DNA from: Oscillospiraceae bacterium
Lineage (GTDB): Bacteria; Bacillota; Clostridia; Oscillospirales; Ruminococcaceae
Direction of reading: 5' to 3'
NCBI GenBank assembly: GCA_017513135.1
Contig: JAFWDH010000019.1
Span: 62,001 to 126,000 of the forward strand
Length of the DNA: 64,000 nucleotides
Made by a program: the position numbers and the translations under genes
Shown: positions 62,418 through 64,000 of the stretch, piece after piece
Position numbering within the stretch: the first letter of the stretch is position 1
How the letters are laid out: every line of letters starts with the position of its first letter
The notes under the pieces: generated by a model
Database searches by the model: none
What the model saw: only the letters and a program-made list of their open reading frames with translations
Told to the model about the DNA's origin: nothing

Positions 62418-63929
62418 TCACCCCTGCAGCTTTCTCGCGTTGGAACCGTCGAGGTCCATGATGAAGTACTTATCCGTATCGCTGTCGCGGTAGAATATCC
62501 TGTCGCCGGCGACGTTCACGGTATCGGCCCATCCGTCGGTTAGGATCTTTACTCCGGGCTTTCCGAACGGAACGAACACAAGCTTCATGCTGCCGCTTGA
62601 GCCGTATATGCCGTCTTTCGTTATGACGGGGGAGTTGACAGGATCATTTGTCAGCTGGTAGACCTCGCCGGTCGAGAGATCGTACACCGAGCTCCAGCCG
62701 TTAGCGTCGTCGTAGAATACGAGCATGTTTCCGGCGAGCCTGAGGTTCGCCGCTTTTTTGTCCCAGATGCAGACTGCGTCGGTACCGTCCGTCTTTGCCC
62801 TGTAGATATGGCTTCCGTGCCTGGGATCCAAGTAGTAGACGTATGTGCCGTCGATAAGAATGTCGTAGCCGTCTATGCCGTTCTCCTCGCGGCGGTCGGT
62901 GCCGTCAAGAGCGACGGACTCCATGGAATACTCACCGAAGTAGATCCTCCCGTTCAGTATCCTGGGACAGTCCGCGCCGTACGAGACGAGCGATGTCAGT
63001 TCCGTCCCGTCGGTCTTCATGCGGAAGAGCTCGGCGGCGTCGGAGGTGAAGTAAAGCCAGCCGTCGAGAACGCTGATGCAGGAGACGGGAATATCGGTAA
63101 GTGTCACATCGGAGGATCCGTCCGCGTTCATGCGGTGCAGCCGGTCCCCGTCATTTCCGGTGTAGTAGTAATATACGCCGTCGAAGGCCAGGTGCCCGCC
63201 GTTGAGTAAGTTGTTCTGGTTGTTGCCGTCGGTGTATGTCACCGACATGTCGTCAGAAACGTTTTCCGAGACAGCTCCTATCTGAAGGTTCTCATCGGAG
63301 GAGGGGTCGTGACCTATGGAGATGCCTTCCTCGCCGTCATTTCCCTCGAAGGAGACGACCTCGCCGTCCGGGTCATAGAAATAGACGTCGGAATCAGACA
63401 GAAGCTTTGCCAAGGACAGTCCGCCTATGCCCAGCACGAGGGCGGCGATGACTGCGGCGATGATCAGGCGACTCCTGCTCTTTTTGGTATCCTTCCTGGA
63501 TGAGAAGGGAGTAGGCTCAAGGGTCTTTCCGTCCATGACGGTCTGACAGAGATCTCCGAGCTCAATGACGGATCTCTCGAGCTCCTCGTTCATGGCGTCC
63601 ATCCAGTGGACCGTAGCGAGATAGTAGCGCATGCCCGCTGCGGGCTCTTCATCGGTCAGCCGGAACGGTATGATAGCGAGCCTGGAGTTGACAGCGTTGT
63701 TGACTTCGCTCAGGACCTGTGCAGAGAGGTTGGCGTCCCTGGTGAATATCAGGACCATTATCCTGGCTTCCTCTATAGCCTTCAGAGAGGCTGCGGCGGT
63801 ATCCTCACTCGGAGCGACGTCCCTCGGCGCATACCAGCATCTGATGCCTCTGCTCTCAAGATGGCTGCATATGGCGTCGGCAGTGGTCTTGTCCTCGTGT
63901 GTATAGCTTATAAATACGTCATGTGCCAT
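62418..63929 (-). CDS. TIR - transmembrane - beta-propeller protein (first of pair)
   Basis: 503 residues. TIR domain 1-135: DVFISYTHEDKTTADAICSH, RCWYAPRDVAPSEDTAAAS, IMVLIFTRDANLSAQVLSEV and HWMDAM. Arg/Lys patch KKSRSR then a helix (LIIAAVIAALVLGIGGLSL at about 155-173). Propeller part: VYYYYTGNDGDRLHRM, DGWLYFTSDAAELFRMKTDG, VYYLDPRHGSHIYRAKTDG. The NADase Glu position is changed to Ala (V-A-P-S-E-D-T). Starts 71 bases from the window end; its promoter lies in the T-rich segment there. Confidence 0.87.
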   Translation of the reverse strand: MAHDVFISYTHEDKTTADAICSHLESRGIRCWYAPRDVAPSEDTAAASLKAIEEARIMVLIFTRDANLSAQVLSEVNNAVNSRLAIIPFRLTDEEPAAGMRYYLATVHWMDAMNEELERSVIELGDLCQTVMDGKTLEPTPFSSRKDTKKSRSRLIIAAVIAALVLGIGGLSLAKLLSDSDVYFYDPDGEVVSFEGNDGEEGISIGHDPSSDENLQIGAVSENVSDDMSVTYTDGNNQNNLLNGGHLAFDGVYYYYTGNDGDRLHRMNADGSSDVTLTDIPVSCISVLDGWLYFTSDAAELFRMKTDGTELTSLVSYGADCPRILNGRIYFGEYSMESVALDGTDRREENGIDGYDILIDGTYVYYLDPRHGSHIYRAKTDGTDAVCIWDKKAANLRLAGNMLVFYDDANGWSSVYDLSTGEVYQLTNDPVNSPVITKDGIYGSSGSMKLVFVPFGKPGVKILTDGWADTVNVAGDRIFYRDSDTDKYFIMDLDGSNARKLQG

Positions 63930-64000
63930 GTATCTGATTCTCCGCGGGAAAAACGAAACGGAACAAAAAAAGGATTTTACTAATTATATTATATTGAGCT

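Noticed and set aside
1-64000. CRISPR array
   Set aside because: No regularly spaced direct repeats of suitable length were seen anywhere in the window.

Overview
The window looks like a chromosomal segment of a low-to-mid GC, Gram-positive anaerobe of the Clostridia (Bacillota). Purine-rich AGGAG-type ribosome binding sites precede most genes. Arginine is mostly AGG/AGA. There are lipobox lipoproteins, several large secreted proteins ending in sortase-type sorting signals, DUF5050-like propeller proteins, and no outer-membrane genes. I cannot name the genus. There is no rRNA, no intact tRNA and no CRISPR array.

Layout. 1-3.3 kb: leftward genes (edge-truncated TIR-TPR protein, EamA half-transporter, GNAT, a hypothetical, an Imm32-like immunity protein, another hypothetical). 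3.3-7.1 kb: a membrane TIR/beta-propeller protein and two coupled lipoproteins. 7.1-7.8 kb: non-coding, with a tRNA 3'-end fragment, its terminator and a second copy of the tRNA end. 7.8-22.6 kb: two sortase-anchored surface proteins surrounding a nucleoside kinase, a LysR regulator, an orphan sugar-type binding lipoprotein, YD-like repeat proteins and a flavin reductase. 22.7-25.2 kb: a TnpB-only IS200/IS605-type element inserted precisely into a small gene whose frame can be reconstructed. 25.2-27.6 kb: M28 peptidase and a macro-domain fusion.

27.6-32.55 kb is visibly A+T-richer accessory DNA. It carries hypotheticals, gene remnants and a UvrD-type helicase with terminal zinc ribbons and an internal nuclease-like segment. 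It ends abruptly in a truncated DUF2200 gene fused to a headless SpaA/VaFE-repeat adhesin. 35.9-48.8 kb is a long co-directional array of metabolic and modification genes (AAA ATPase, GNATs, esterases, ICMT-like and SAM methyltransferases, NUDIX, DUF169, flavodoxin, ferredoxin, P-loop/GNAT fusion). 48.9-52.6 kb encodes a 1213-residue Ig-like surface protein. 54.0-59.1 kb is a tightly coupled mobilisation module: two ArdC-type proteins, a MobC-like protein, a MobP-type relaxase, a PcfB-like protein and small ORFs. It lacks a coupling protein, a conjugation machine and an integrase, so it looks like a fragment. 59.2-64 kb holds a 7TM-like protein, an ArsR-DUF2087 regulator operon with a clear promoter/operator, and a tandem pair of membrane TIR/beta-propeller proteins.

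The theme most deserving attention is the repeated TIR - transmembrane - extracytoplasmic propeller architecture (three full copies plus a TIR-TPR protein). It suggests surface-sensing TIR receptors. Substrate, ligand and effector function are not visible in the sequence. All functional calls rest on reading motifs by eye; no search was run.
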